Positions 51,965-62,398 of a stretch of 64,000 nt of DNA are shown here, in pieces. Numbering within the stretch: the stretch's first letter is position 1; each line of letters starts with the position of its first letter. Below the pieces are notes generated by a model. The model worked only from the letters and a program-made list of their open reading frames with translations. It was not told the DNA's origin and searched no databases. This DNA comes from Cyanophora paradoxa. Taxonomy: Eukaryota; Glaucocystophyceae; Cyanophorales; Cyanophoraceae. The position numbers and the translations under genes are program-made. The stretch covers positions 248,001-312,000 of the forward strand of contig QPMI01000477.1 of assembly GCA_004431415.1 (NCBI GenBank). Direction: 5' to 3'.

Positions 51965-52699
51965 ATGCCTCCCAAACGAAAGATAGGGATCCCAGCTGGG
52001 GCTGTTGGCTATTCAGGTGGTGGAAACAATGGATCCATTAATACTGAACCAATGAAATTCAATGGTATGAATGAGGTGAAGCCCTCACAGCAAGAAGAAG
52101 ACCCTCTTAATGCTGCCTATGAGGAATCAGTCGATGACAAAGCCCCACAGGCTTCAACCAGTGACCAACTCAACATCTCACCAGAAGCTTCGAAAATGAA
52201 GGCTGTTGCTGAGGGAGCCAGGCGAATTATTGGTGCTGCTGATGATAAAGGTTTAGGCTTGCAAGATCTTTCACTGGCTCGCAAAGGTGAAGGTCTTAGT
52301 AAGGAATCAGACAAAGTAATTCAGTCTATGGCTGGTGAAGTCACATATAAGACTGCTCCCACTCAAAATATTCATCGAATTCCCAAAGCTCAATGGGATG
52401 AGATGACTGCTAAACTCAAAGATCTGGAAGCCAAATCCAGTGCCTTGGAGCAGTATGTGACTGAGAAGAAAGAGAGAGCCAAGCTAAAGGAGATGCTTCG
52501 AAAGGAAGTCTATAAAATGGGTATTACTGGTGTCCCAGATAAACAGTTTATTGCTAAGAAAGAGAACCAAATCGATGAACAGGCAGTAGATGAAATGAAA
52601 ACAAAGACCCAGAAGGGAACCATTGAACCTGGTGCCACCAAAGCTGAAGTAGAAAAGGGAGTAGCCCCAACAGTATATAAAAGACGAGTTTGGCTTTAA
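51965..52699 (+). CDS. E2 virion-type lysine/glutamate-rich protein
   Basis: A 244-residue protein beginning MPPKRKIGIPAGAVGYSGGG. The middle holds a coiled-coil candidate (about 136-185: EMTAKLKDLEAKSSALEQYV then EKKERAKLKEMLRKEV). Hydrophilic, no membrane segment. It lies directly after the packaging ATPase, and TAATAAAGATACA precedes the ATG, as in other virion genes. It resembles the E1 protein at 25768-26532 in start, size and composition. Core or DNA-binding virion protein is a guess. Confidence 0.65.
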   Translation: MPPKRKIGIPAGAVGYSGGGNNGSINTEPMKFNGMNEVKPSQQEEDPLNAAYEESVDDKAPQASTSDQLNISPEASKMKAVAEGARRIIGAADDKGLGLQDLSLARKGEGLSKESDKVIQSMAGEVTYKTAPTQNIHRIPKAQWDEMTAKLKDLEAKSSALEQYVTEKKERAKLKEMLRKEVYKMGITGVPDKQFIAKKENQIDEQAVDEMKTKTQKGTIEPGATKAEVEKGVAPTVYKRRVWL

Positions 52700-52721
52700 T
52701 TTTCTCTGTTTTATTAGAGAT

Positions 52722-53003
52722 ATGGACATAATACGAAAGTTCTTCGAGATGTTCAGTCTGCATGTGGTGAGCAATTGCCACAGTGGATGTTGTGAGACAA
52801 CAGTGGAGTTTGAGATGTCAGATAATGAGGATAATGCCTCAGAAGCAAGAGAGAGAAGGAGGTCTACAGTTTCTGTGGAGTCAATGCCAGCAGACCCCAC
52901 AGAGTATACATATGAGCAACAGGAGCAACAGGAGTATCCAAGGAGAAGTTCTCTGTCAGCAGAAAACGTTTTCTCTGGGAATATAAATGGAGGACACTAT
53001 TAG
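52722..53003 (+). CDS. Small acidic protein of the virion block
   Basis: A 93-residue frame with a cysteine-containing N-terminus (FSLHVVSNCHSGCCET) followed by a disordered acidic/serine/glutamine part (SDNEDNASEARERRR, YEQQEQQEYPRRS). Overlaps the next gene by 17 bp in another frame. TTTTATTAGAGAT precedes the ATG. A shorter start at the internal MSDNEDN is possible. No family recognised. Confidence 0.5.
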   Translation: MDIIRKFFEMFSLHVVSNCHSGCCETTVEFEMSDNEDNASEARERRRSTVSVESMPADPTEYTYEQQEQQEYPRRSSLSAENVFSGNINGGHY

Positions 53004-53232
53004 TTTAATCGAGTTTACCAGTGATGAACCTGTTACTGAGGGTTCTATAAGACACATTCTAGCAATGCAGAAACGATATAGAGAGGACCCAGCATATAGA
53101 GAGTATAAAAAGCAGCAAGCCCTGGCATCCTATTATCGCAGAAAAGCCCAAAAAGAGGAGCAGAGACCCAGAGGGAGACCGATTAAATATTATTTGCCTA
53201 CTGATAGTAGCAATGGACCCCCAGGTCTATAA
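52987..53232 (+). CDS. Small basic GRP-tail protein, third copy
   Basis: An 81-residue protein with acidic N-terminus, then MQKRYREDPAYREYKKQQAL and a basic AT-hook-like RGRPIKYY. It recalls the GRPSKY/GRKSKH tails of 23520-23774 and 56301-56555, and has the same QKR...Y-R-x-x-K helix type, so it may be a distant paralogue. Overlaps both neighbours by a few bases, as expected in a compact viral operon. Confidence 0.55.
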   Translation: MEDTISLIEFTSDEPVTEGSIRHILAMQKRYREDPAYREYKKQQALASYYRRKAQKEEQRPRGRPIKYYLPTDSSNGPPGL

Positions 53233-53335
53233 GATAATTGAGCAAAAGCGGTCTCAGTATGCCACTGAGGCAGCTATAAAAATATATACAAAGGAATTGG
53301 CTTTATACTTGCAATCAATTGCAAGTCACAGATAA
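53213..53335 (+). CDS. Possible 40-residue peptide
   Basis: An ATG-started 40-codon frame overlapping the end of the preceding gene by 20 bp: MDPQVYKIIEQKRSQYATEA then a helical IYTKELALYLQSIA. Amphipathic helix character. Short, so it may be chance; the tight overlap is its only support. Confidence 0.3.
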   Translation: MDPQVYKIIEQKRSQYATEAAIKIYTKELALYLQSIASHR

Positions 53336-53526
53336 CTTTTGTAAATATGCTTTTGTTGTTTTTTGTTTGCATTCTCAGACACTGAAACAGTTATGTGAAT
53401 GTTTACTGATCTATTTCTCTTTGGTTTTGCTGCATACATATTGTAACCTATCAATCTCTGTGACATTTCGATATATGCCCCTATATCTCCATGCTTTATG
53501 CATTTATCTAACTCATTCATGGTCAT
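53326..53526 (-). CDS. Small protein, unknown
   Basis: A 66-residue frame starting MTMNELDKCIKHGDIGAYIE with a second ATG two codons on, helical, with a basic tail (AKPKRNRS, NANKKQQKHIYK). The opposite frame looks like antisense. It lies between the internal hairpin and the end of the virion block. Plausible viral gene, no family. Confidence 0.4.
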   Translation of the reverse strand: MTMNELDKCIKHGDIGAYIEMSQRLIGYNMYAAKPKRNRSVNIHITVSVSENANKKQQKHIYKSYL

Positions 53527-53613
53527 CTCATCAAGAGTTTTGCCATTTTGTCTCCACTATACACAATCAAGTAAGCTTTAAGTATTCTTGTCAAATTTTG
53601 GTCTTTTTCGATA

Positions 53614-53710
53614 GGTGTCACAGGTGTTCACAGGTTTTTATCGTCCCCTGGTCATTTTTCGTTTTATAGCCCCTAGATGGGATGGACCTGTGACACCTGT
53701 GAACAACACC
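53614..53710. repeat. Internal hairpin cassette
   Basis: GGTGTCACAGGTGTTCACAGG and, inverted, CCTGTGACACCTGTGAACAACACC, enclosing about 55 bp. The right arm plus flank (GTGAACAACACCATTT) is the same as at the left TIR outer cassette. It lies between the helicase 3' end and a small minus-strand gene. Confidence 0.8.
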
Positions 53711-53806
53711 ATTTCCAGTAAGGCTATAAAAATTACATATACATTTCAATCATAAATCGTTTTGTTTAATATTCAACATCCTCTCCATTGTCTTCTTGAA
53801 CCCTTG

Positions 53807-56090
53807 TTATCTTTCGAAGTCCAATGTAGCCCTTGCTCTGGTTCCCTGAATTCGTTTAACCTCTGATTTCACATTGAAGATTTCCCTTACTCTCTTCATC
53901 ACAGAAACACATTCAACTTTATCATCGACACTTCTGTATGATTTGTAAATGGTATCACTCGAAACAAAGTCGTTTGCATTATGGGTAACTTCGAAATTAT
54001 CCCTAAGCCATTCACCAATCTTGTCATTTTCAGCTATAAAGTTTATTCCCTGCTCAATAATCGATTGAGGGGGATTTCTTAAGATCTCTTCAACTTCTTT
54101 GTTCTTCCACATATCCAGTAATATCTTCATGTGAGCCATTTTATACTCATCATCATTGTGAAGAAGTGTGAACAGAGTTGGGTCAGCTTTCTTTTGACCA
54201 GCTTCTGGCTTCTCTCTGAAAATATTGTTAAATCTCTGGTATGAAAGCCTTCTTTGAATTGCAAAGTCTGGTTTGTTTATAGTCAAATTGTCATTGGTTG
54301 TAATGTAGACTTGAAACATTGGAGTAAGGATAACTGGATCTTTGAACAAGGCTCTCACAGTCATTTCATTTCCACCTGTGACCTCCTTAATTTTGGAGAT
54401 TTGCAGTTTATCACCATCTTCAGCCTCATTACTGAATACAAGTCGCTTTCCCAGGAGTTTGGCAAGTTCAGGGTAGCATCTGATGAGTTCTTCTTAGGTT
54501 TGGTCCAATAGGATATTTCGAGAGGGCTGTAATAAGCCCCAGATATCTGTTTGCAGTATTCCTGAACAAGTGATTTACCATTAGCACCAGCACCAGTCCA
54601 CATGTAGAACTTCTGTGATTTTGTTGATCCACTCAAAGCAATGGCAATAGATGCCAGAAGATAGTTTCGCTCTGCTGGATCATCTACAATCTCTCTATAA
54701 ATCTGGTTGAGATGCTCCACTTTCTTGGGTCCACATTGTCAGTATAATCATAACCCACACTCTTGCTCACCATATCTTCCAGTTTACCCTTTCTGAAAGT
54801 CATAGTTGTCAGATCAAACACACCATTATCGAATCCAATAACATATGGAACTGTATCAATCTTCTCATAGAACTCATCATCATTGAGCAGAGGGAGCAAA
54901 TCAGTCAGAAGGGATTTGCGATATCCTGATTGTTTAAGATTTTTGGCAATAGAAATTAATGTTTTCGATTTCTCTTCGAAAGCTGTTCTATTCTCTTCAT
55001 CCTTCAAAGCTCTTTGGCTATAATGCACAGCCCTGCCAAGGTATTGAGGGACAACAAGGCAACTAATATCTAGGTAAATCTTTTGGTTTGTGTCATCATG
55101 CTCCCAAATCCCAGTATCAGTATTGAGTTTGAACCATGACTTTTTGGAGTATCTCCAAGTGTGTTGTAGGACCTCTTTGCACACAAGACTGACATCATAA
55201 TGAGCGCCTCCAGAGCCAGCGGATTTATCAATGAGATTGAAGATATCAGATTGCATTCCAATGAAGATAAATCGTTTTTTGCAATTGCCACTGTAGCTGG
55301 ACACAATATACTTTTTATCTTCTCCTTTGGCTTTCATAACATACCAGTTATTCGATTCATGGGAACCATTGCAGCATGGGCAATTGAGTCCCTTATTAGC
55401 AGCATCAAAGCTAAAGCCAAGTTCAGTTTTAGAGATTATATTGGGATGCATAAAGCCCATATCCACCAGCTCTTTAAGAATACTCTTTTCCAGTTCATCA
55501 TTTGAGCTAGCACTAGCAGTATACTCACTCTTATAGATATAGTTCTCTGCAATCCACTTTTTAAACTCATCAGTAGGCTCATTGAAATCACAGGTATCAT
55601 CCCATGGAGCAATTACCCAGGTCTTGTTGACACTGGGACAAACATTAATTAATCCAGAAGTTCCAGTTCCAGTGATTGTTTTCAGGTCAACCTTTTCAAA
55701 GCCTTTAAAGCCTGGAGCCTTATCGGTAATTTTGAGTTTAGTGAACTCCTCAGGTCGTTTGAAGTAGACATGATAGCCTTTTTTAGTTTTTGCCATGGGC
55801 TGATTGGCATCAAAGTCATCAGGAAACATATCTCGGAATTTCTCAAAGTCCTCCTCATCATCAAAGTCAATAACCATCATGTTGTCTGAGAGCAGAATGC
55901 CCCAAGATACATACTGATTAGTTGCCAGCGCTTCCTCATACTTTTCCCAGGACCAAGCACCTCCCTTATGCTTGAAAACAGGGTCTTTGCTGTCAGGTTT
56001 CACTGGGATAATCATGTTTTTGGCTAGATCCTCATCAGATCTGAGCCAGTTAGCGAGCGATTTGAGCGATTTAGTCTGTTTGGCGTTCAT
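53807..56090 (-). pseudogene. PrimPol-D5 superfamily 3 helicase, two frameshifts
   Basis: From the ATG at 56090: an AEP-type primase-polymerase domain (VIDFDDEEDF with D75 and D77; GYHVYF 105-110; later PWDDT), then a D5_N region (YVIGFDNGVFDLTTMTFRKG), then the SF3 helicase. The frame breaks near 54720; the Walker A GAGANGKS follows (about 54572-54596), then another break near 54475; the last frame ends at 53807 with FQVYITTNDN (SF3 motif C type) and a charged C-terminal part. Length about 750 codons, normal for virophage-type primase-helicases. Early-type promoter just upstream. It would prime and unwind replicating DNA. Confidence 0.85.
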
Positions 56091-56107
56091 TTTCAGCGAT
56101 CGGGGTC

Positions 56108-56148
56108 CCTTTTATATATATAGAAGATTTTTCTTTAAGTAGTTTTGG
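56108..56148 (-). promoter_or_regulatory. Early-type promoter of PrimPol-helicase
   Basis: On the minus strand AACTACTTAAAGAAAAATCT then TCTATATATATAAAAGGG, about 17 bp before the ATG. Nearly the same sequence as at 57431-57470. Confidence 0.7.
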
Positions 56149-56300
56149 GTCCCCAATCATTTTTTGTTGGAAATCGAGAAAGTATCCCTACGAAATTTAT
56201 CCACATGATATATCGAGTGGTTCAGATACAAAAACGATAAAGTAGTATTTCAGCGAATAAACAGCATATCCCAGCCTAGTAATATGCTGGGAAAAATAAT

Positions 56301-56555
56301 TTAGACATGTTTCGATTTTCTCCCTCGATTTGAGTAAGGGACATCATACAAATACTTGACAAAGCAGACTGCATTGGCTGCATACTTTCGCTGACATGAA
56401 CTGGCTATTTTCATGGCTCTATAAGTATCATCATTGTTATATAGATCTCTTAGCTGTGTGGCTATTTTTTCGTTAAACTTTTTGATTTGAGCCTTACCTT
56501 TTTCAGTTTGCTGATATCTCTTCATAGCTCTCTTCTGGGCTTCACTGAGTGGCAT
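56301..56555 (-). CDS. Small basic GRP-tail protein, E2 copy
   Basis: An 84-residue basic protein, MPLSEAQKRAMKRY..., homologue of the E1 protein at 23520-23774 and the same length. Shared: AQKRA, Y-x-x-DD-x-YRAMKI, A-x-x-x-x-C-F-V-K-YLYDVPY, and the tail RGRKSKH. Conservation in length, promoter and strand next to replication genes in both viruses suggests a replication or transcription factor that binds DNA. Intact, unlike its neighbours. Confidence 0.75.
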   Translation of the reverse strand: MPLSEAQKRAMKRYQQTEKGKAQIKKFNEKIATQLRDLYNNDDTYRAMKIASSCQRKYAANAVCFVKYLYDVPYSNRGRKSKHV

Positions 56556-56569
56556 TTTTCCTCTGTCTC

Positions 56570-56606
56570 TCTTAATATATATAGAGAATTCTTTAAATCA
56601 TTTTTT
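56570..56606 (-). promoter_or_regulatory. Early-type promoter of small basic gene, E2
   Basis: Minus strand: AATGATTTAAAGAATTCTCT followed by ATATATATTAAGAG, about 17 bp before the ATG. The AATGATTTAA part is shared with E1 PolB. Confidence 0.7.
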
Positions 56607-56611
56607 GTTCT

Positions 56612-57426
56612 CTAACCTCTTTGTCCAAATCGCTCAATATACATTAGTTTGAAATGCTTACCTAGCAATGCTACAAATGGTTCGATTTCCAAGGTCTCCC
56701 ATGTTTTCTTGTCCTTATTCCATCTGCAATCTAGTCCTTTTGCAATATCCTTTTTGAGATATGGCACCTGAAACCCAGCAACCAATGTATTTGTTGTACT
56801 GAGTTCTGCATACATTTCAATCAATGCAGATCTGCCCTCTCTGAACCTCTCTATATCATCTCTGCGAAGATTATCCATTTTCGGAATAAATTGGTTGCAC
56901 CAAATCAGGAAAAGATTAACTGCATGTTTATTCCTTGCTCTTTCTTGTTCTAATTCTCTCTGTCTTCGCTCTCTTTCTTCTAATTCAAGCTGCCTCTTTC
57001 GAGCTTCCTCTTGTTTTTCAAGTTCTCTTTTTTTTCCAGTTCTTCTTGCTTTAAAGCGATTCTGCACTTATTACAGAAATTATCCTTTCGGTTTTTATGC
57101 CGATCTCCACATCTTTCACATATATCTTGACCTCTGGCACCCTTTGGAATAAATCGTAAAATGCAGCAATTCCCAACAATGACCACAATCTTTTTATTAA
57201 CATGCAGAATATAGCATTGCTCTTTAATTGGATGATCACAGGCGCAATGCTCAGACTCTGGAGGCAGGTCATAGTCACTTAATCCATATTTTGCAAGCTT
57301 TGCCCAAAGAGGGAGCGGTTTCCTGTTACTTCCAAGAGCAACATAATCATTGAAGTTATCAGATCCACAAAGCAACATTAAAGCCGCTTTGAGCTTTTCC
57401 AGGCAATACGATTTCTTCTCTGCCAT
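56612..57426 (-). pseudogene. Zinc-ribbon protein with C-terminal DUF5710-like module
   Basis: Frame 1 from ATG 57426: CACDHPIKEQCYI (61-73), VVIVGNCCILRFIP (81-94) and a C-x2-C...C-x2-C ribbon (C103, C106, C118, C121), a Cys-rich pattern I associate with proteins of large DNA viruses. It then enters a Glu/Lys coiled stretch where eight A (T8 at 57028-57035 on plus) put the frame out by one. Frame 2 continues the same coiled stretch (EKQEEARKRQLELEERERR) and ends in a DUF5710-like module (VPYLKKDIAKGLDCRW). The zero frame reads A-AAA-AAA before G, which could allow -1 slippage, so this may be a live frameshift gene. Otherwise it is a one-base indel. Confidence 0.65.
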
Positions 57427-57536
57427 TGTCCTTTTATATATATAGAAGATATTTCTTTAAGTAGTTTTCATCAAATTTTGTGTTCGGAATATCCCCATTT
57501 AAAACCTCTCCTTTTATTAGGAACAAGTTAGGAACA
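57427..57536. promoter_or_regulatory. Divergent replication promoter region of E2
   Basis: Serves the zinc-ribbon gene (minus; TACTTAAAGAAATATCTTC then TATATATATAAAAG at 57431-57470) and PolB (plus; CATTTAAAACCTCTCC then TTTTATTAG). Same bipartite type as at other replication genes. Confidence 0.6.
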
Positions 57537-60500
57537 ATGCCCCGAATTAGCAACAGACTTATTAGAGAAAAGAAATGGGAACTCATGGGATTACTGGGAA
57601 CACTGTATGCAGCCCATGAAATTACAGAGGCTGAATATGACCGGGAAATCGGATTTATTTCAAGGGGGAGACCCACTTTGTCCAAATTAACCAGAAAAGC
57701 CAATAACCTCTATGATAAAGTTGAGACTCTTGATGAACTGGATCGCCTGAGGCAAATAGAACCAGAGGCAGAAGATGGCACAGCCATGAATGAATTATAT
57801 CGCTGGCTCACATACAGAGCCAGAAGGGAAGTTGTGGTAGATGTGATTGAATATTTAGATAGAATTGCAACCTCTCTACCAAAACGTTTAAGGGATAGTC
57901 TGGATCAATTCAGGGCAATCAAAGTTCGCTTGTCGTTTATCTGCAAGTTCGTTAAAGTCAGCAATCCACAGGTTTGGATATCGAAATACATTTACAGCGA
58001 TTATTTTGTATTAACTAAATCGAGAAATATTCGAACTGAGCTGAATAAAGCAGCCCAAATGTGTCAGGAGCAGATGAATGTGGTTGATAGCTATCGATTG
58101 GAGAGAATCGAAATGCTAAGAGTTGCTATTATGAGTTATGCCCCAACTGGTGGCTGCTATGTTAAAACACCAGAATCAATTGCAGCTAAGAAAGCCACAG
58201 TGAATATTCGAAATATTGATGATTCTTGCTTCGAAAATGCCATTTTGGCATGGATCCATAGGAAAGATGTAAATTCCCACAAGAGAAGTGAGCTTACACA
58301 ATATCGCAAATGGAAATACTCACCAACCACATACAATCCTTTGGCTCTCAATTTCGACAATATCCCATTCCCTGTTCCTTGTGATGCTGAAATCATTGAT
58401 AAATTCGAAGCTCAAAATGCAGGCATTAGCATAAACATCTTTGGAATGGATGGAGATGTTATATATCCACTGCATCAATCCAGCAACCCAGGCAGAAAGC
58501 AAAAGATTAATCTCATGCTCATTCATGATGATGAAGGGAATGGTCACTATATTACAATCATGTCCCTTTCAAGACTTCTCAGAGTTGCCCTTGATAAAAC
58601 CAAGGATCAAAAGTTACACTACTGTGATACATGCTTATCTCGATTCAGGTCTGAGCTAAACTCACTGCTCATGTGGACTCAAACAGATGCATTGATTGGA
58701 GACTCTCAAAGGGAATCACCCTAACCTGAGACCACCATAGAGTTTGGACTGAAAAACCTCAGGAAAACTGTTGGCTTCCTGTTGTGGTTTACTGCAAGAT
58801 TGAACATAGAAGCATCCCCATGATGCATCAAATCCAAGCGGGAAGTCTCAGCAGTGAACCTTAGAGTAGTCACTGGGGAAGATGTTCAAGATTTTCGATT
58901 TGAGGGTCAGGATCCAATGGGAGGTCTGTTTGAATGCTTGGAATCAAAGCAAGAGAGCTGATCGATTCCTGTTACCAATATTCCATGAATGAACTCACAG
59001 ATGAGCAAAAGCATTTACAGAGCTACAAACACTGTTACCTTTGCAGTGAGAGGTTCACAAGGAGAACTTCAAATGCAGAGATCATGATCACCACACAGGT
59101 CATTACATTGCACCTGCATGCAGAAACTGCAATCTCATAGGAGAATCTCAAAGCAAACAAAGTTGCAGTGGTTGTTGACCAAATGGATGACTGTGGGACA
59201 TTCATTTTCAGAAAAATAGCAGGCATGGGTGATAAAAAGCGAATCGAAATCCTTTCGAAAAACTTTGATCAATACCTGTCATTGCAATGGGGTCTTTACA
59301 AGTTCATTGATGCAAGCAATTTCATGGATTTGGAGCTGCTGATGTAGATGAGTTAATGAACAAATTCCAGGCTTTAGAAGGCTTTCACACTCAGTATATG
59401 GACTTGACCCAGTTCATTATGTATCTGCCCTGGGTTATCTTGGGATGCTATGTTAAGGACCACCAAGGCAAAAATAGAGCTTATAAGTGATGTAGAGCAA
59501 TACGAATTTGTTGAGAGGGGAATCAGGGGTGGCTTTGCAACAATGCCTTGTAGGTATGCTGAGGCTGATGGTGAAAACTCCCATTATGCTGTTTGATGCT
59601 AACAACTTGTATGGCTACTGTTTGAGTCAGCCAATTCCAGTTGGTGATTTTAGATGGGAGACCGAATTCAACCCACAAGATAACAGATCCAGTTTCCTAG
59701 AAGTTGATCTGGATTACCCAATTAGGCTGTTTCTAGATCACAGTGATTTCCCCTAATTATTAACAAGAAAATAATAGATATGCCGAATTATCACAATATC
59801 AAAAGAGCCTATTAGATCTTTCAGGAGAAGAGCTTGATAAGACCCTAAGCTAACTGCAACCTTTGGTTCTGTGACAAACTATGTATTTCTGAGCCTCTTC
59901 TGCAATATCTGTTGGACAAAGGGGTGAAATTAAAGAAAGTTCACAGGGTCCTATCATTTACTGTGGCTCCTGTAATGAAACCCTATATTGAGCTGAATAC
60001 TGACATGAGAAGGAAAGCAGTGAATAAATTCGAGGCTGATTTCTATAAACTCATGAATAACTCAATCTATGGGAAATGCATTGAATCTTGCAGAGGTAGA
60101 TCTGTGGTTAAGATTGCAAACAGTGAGAAACTATTTATGAAATATGCAGCCTCTCCATTGGTGAAATCAACAAGCCCCATAAACGAAAAGGCTGTTGCTT
60201 TTGAGTTTTACACAAAGCATGTAAAGCTAGATAAGCCAGTTGCAATTGGGGCTTATGTTTTGGATGCAGCCAAACTGCATAATTACCAGTTCTTCTATGA
60301 TACTGTAAGGTCCCAATGGACAAAAGCAAAGTTACTATTCCATGATACTGACTCCTTCTGTCTATATATTGAATCTAAGACCTTACAAAAAGATATAGAG
60401 AATATATCTTATGCCTTGGACCTAGGGGGATCTAACAGAATGACCCCAGGTAAATACAAAAATGAAATGCCAGGTTCTGCTATATTGGAGTATGTGGGTC

Positions 60501-60754
60501 TCAGAGCAAAGTTTACAGTTTCAGAACTGCTGAGATTGAGAGGAGTAAGCTCTCTGGGACTTCAACTGAGGAACTCCAATTAATGATTTTAAGCAGTGTT
60601 TATTTGCAGGTATCAGCAAGACTGTGACTGCAAAGCAGAAAAGAAGGGCAGATCACACAATAATAGACACTGTGAGTAGAAGGGTTGCCCTAAACTGCTT
60701 TGATGCAAAGAGATACATCTTACCAGATGGTATTAATTCTGTTCCTTTTAATTA
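57537..60754 (+). pseudogene. polB: E2 PolB, multiply broken
   Basis: Starts MPRISNRLIREKKWELMGLL, like E1 PolB (MPRAVSIQNAKERRL). The N-terminal 400 codons are open and include NIDDSCFENAILAWIH, equivalent to NDDQKCFAWAVII in E1, and a damaged finger (CDTCLSRF). From 58680 the frame is lost: at the ExoI position the text reads YCKIE where E1 has VGDFE, so the first exonuclease Asp is gone; the Cys-pair insertion survives only in part (CYLCSERF, about 59036). Motif A (DANNLYGYCL, about 59598), motif B (LMNNSIYGKC) and motif C (HDTDSF) remain in separate frames (59508-59756, 59912-60583). The last segment, in another frame, ends at 60754, 4 bp before integrase. Non-functional. Confidence 0.88.
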
Positions 60755-60758
60755 AGAG

Positions 60759-62142
60759 ATGCCAGCAACTGGAAGAATAGTTAGGAGAACCACTGAGCAA
60801 CTGCAAGGTAACCTACTGCCCATCACAGTTCCAAAGGAGGAAAAGGGAGAATCTCGAATTGTTAAAAAGTCAGAGATGAAAGAGCTTGTCCCAGTAGAGA
60901 TCCCAGTTGCTATTGCAGTGAAAGAAACTAGCAAGATTGCCAAGAGATTCTATGATGTGAGGACTGGTTACAAAGGGCTTCAAGCTATGAGAGCTGAGTT
61001 ACCTGATGAATCCTATAAGCAGTTGCAAGAGTTCTATAAAAAACAAGAAGTTGTTCAGATCAATGCACCAGCTATATCTAGGAAGAGAGATCCCATGGTT
61101 CCAATTAGGCAGCCCCTTGATACCTATGTGATTGATTTGCTCTTTTTCCCAGCTTATAAGAAACAAAACAATGGTTATGATACATTTATGACTGCAATGG
61201 AATCCACACTAAGAACTGGGTATATTATACCTATAAGGGATAAATCAGCTCTCACTACATTGGCTGCATTTAAACAGCTTGAGATGAGAGTGGCAAGACC
61301 CATAGTAAAGGTTCAATCAGATGCTGGAAGTGAGTTCCAAAATCGAATATTCCAGGAGTATTTATCTAGTAAATACATAGAACACCAAGTGAGTGGAACT
61401 GCTGACCACAGAAGCCAAGGTCGAATTGAAGCCTTTAACAAACAGATTAAGAGATTGATTACAAACTACTGCATAGCCAATAATACAGCTAGATTCTTTG
61501 ATGTGTTAGGTGATATTGAGTATAATTACAATAATACAGTTCACTCAGCTACTAAGATGAAGCCAGGCGAAACTACAGAGGAGCATTATAGGTATATAGT
61601 GGGATTAGAAGATGAAAGATTCAAGAAATCAATAGCTTACCTTGATACCATGCAGCCTGGCATGTTTGTTAGAGTGAAAGTTGAGAAAATCCCTTTGCTA
61701 AACAGGGTAACAATTGGTCTAGGATGGTTTACACTGTTGATAGTAGGGAAGGCTTTAAGTTTAAGCTAAGGAGTCCCACTGGTGAGATCATAGAAAACAG
61801 GTTTGCTTTCCATGAGCTGTTGCCTGTGAATGCAGTTGAATATCTAGAAACCCCTACAGTGGATGCCTTAGAGCAAGCCAAGGAGGAAGCCAGGGTTGAT
61901 GCTGCTATAAGGAGAGAAGGCATAGAAGCTGCTAATGAAGTCCCAGATAAGCCTTTGATAGAGGCTAGAAGGAGAAGGCTGGGAAAGTTAACAGGGAACT
62001 CAAAAAGCTCACTATAGCAGGGACACAGAAACTTTCTGAGGTTAATAGCCAGAGATGGTATAATGACTTTCAGACTACTAAGGAGTCATATACAGCCCCT
62101 AAACCTCAGAGAACACTAAGAGAAAGGACCAAAACTAGCTAG
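60759..62142 (+). pseudogene. E2 retroviral-type integrase, two frameshifts
   Basis: ATG at 60759, 4 bp after PolB, same arrangement as in E1. Catalytic triad D126 (YVIDLLFF), D188 (VQSDAGSEF) and E224 (GRIEAFNKQIK), a DD35E spacing. A break near 61727 leads into the second frame (MVYTVDSREGFKFKLRS...), which holds the C-terminal barrel-like strands. A second break near 61990 leads into a third frame with coding character (ELKKLTIAGTQKL) ending at 62142. The N-terminal zinc-binding domain is not evident. The catalytic core is open. Confidence 0.85.
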
Positions 62143-62398
62143 TTTGCTAGGCGAAAACTCGTTTTTTCCAAATATATGTATGACTGATATACATATATGC
62201 ACATGATATACACATAGTCTTGTAGATCTTATCAAGCGCTTCACAGCGATATGCAGAACGTTGCGTTTTGATGATCTGGTGATGAGATATAACAGTTTGA
62301 AGATGCCGATTATCGATTTTTCAAAATTTCGGCGAGATTTCTAAAATGATGCATCATAATGATGTAATAATAATGATGCATCATAAACATATAATTAT
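62143..62398. other. Non-coding segment after integrase
   Basis: AT-rich, with palindromic ATATATGTATGACTGATATACATATAT (about 62170-62195) and ATGATGCATCATAATGATG repeats (about 62345-62390). No gene. Confidence 0.5.

Noticed and set aside
49720-53335. Adenovirus-type maturation protease for E2
   Set aside because: No His-Asp/Glu-Cys arrangement of that family was seen in the virion block. The only C48-like protease in the window belongs to the GC-rich retrotransposon.
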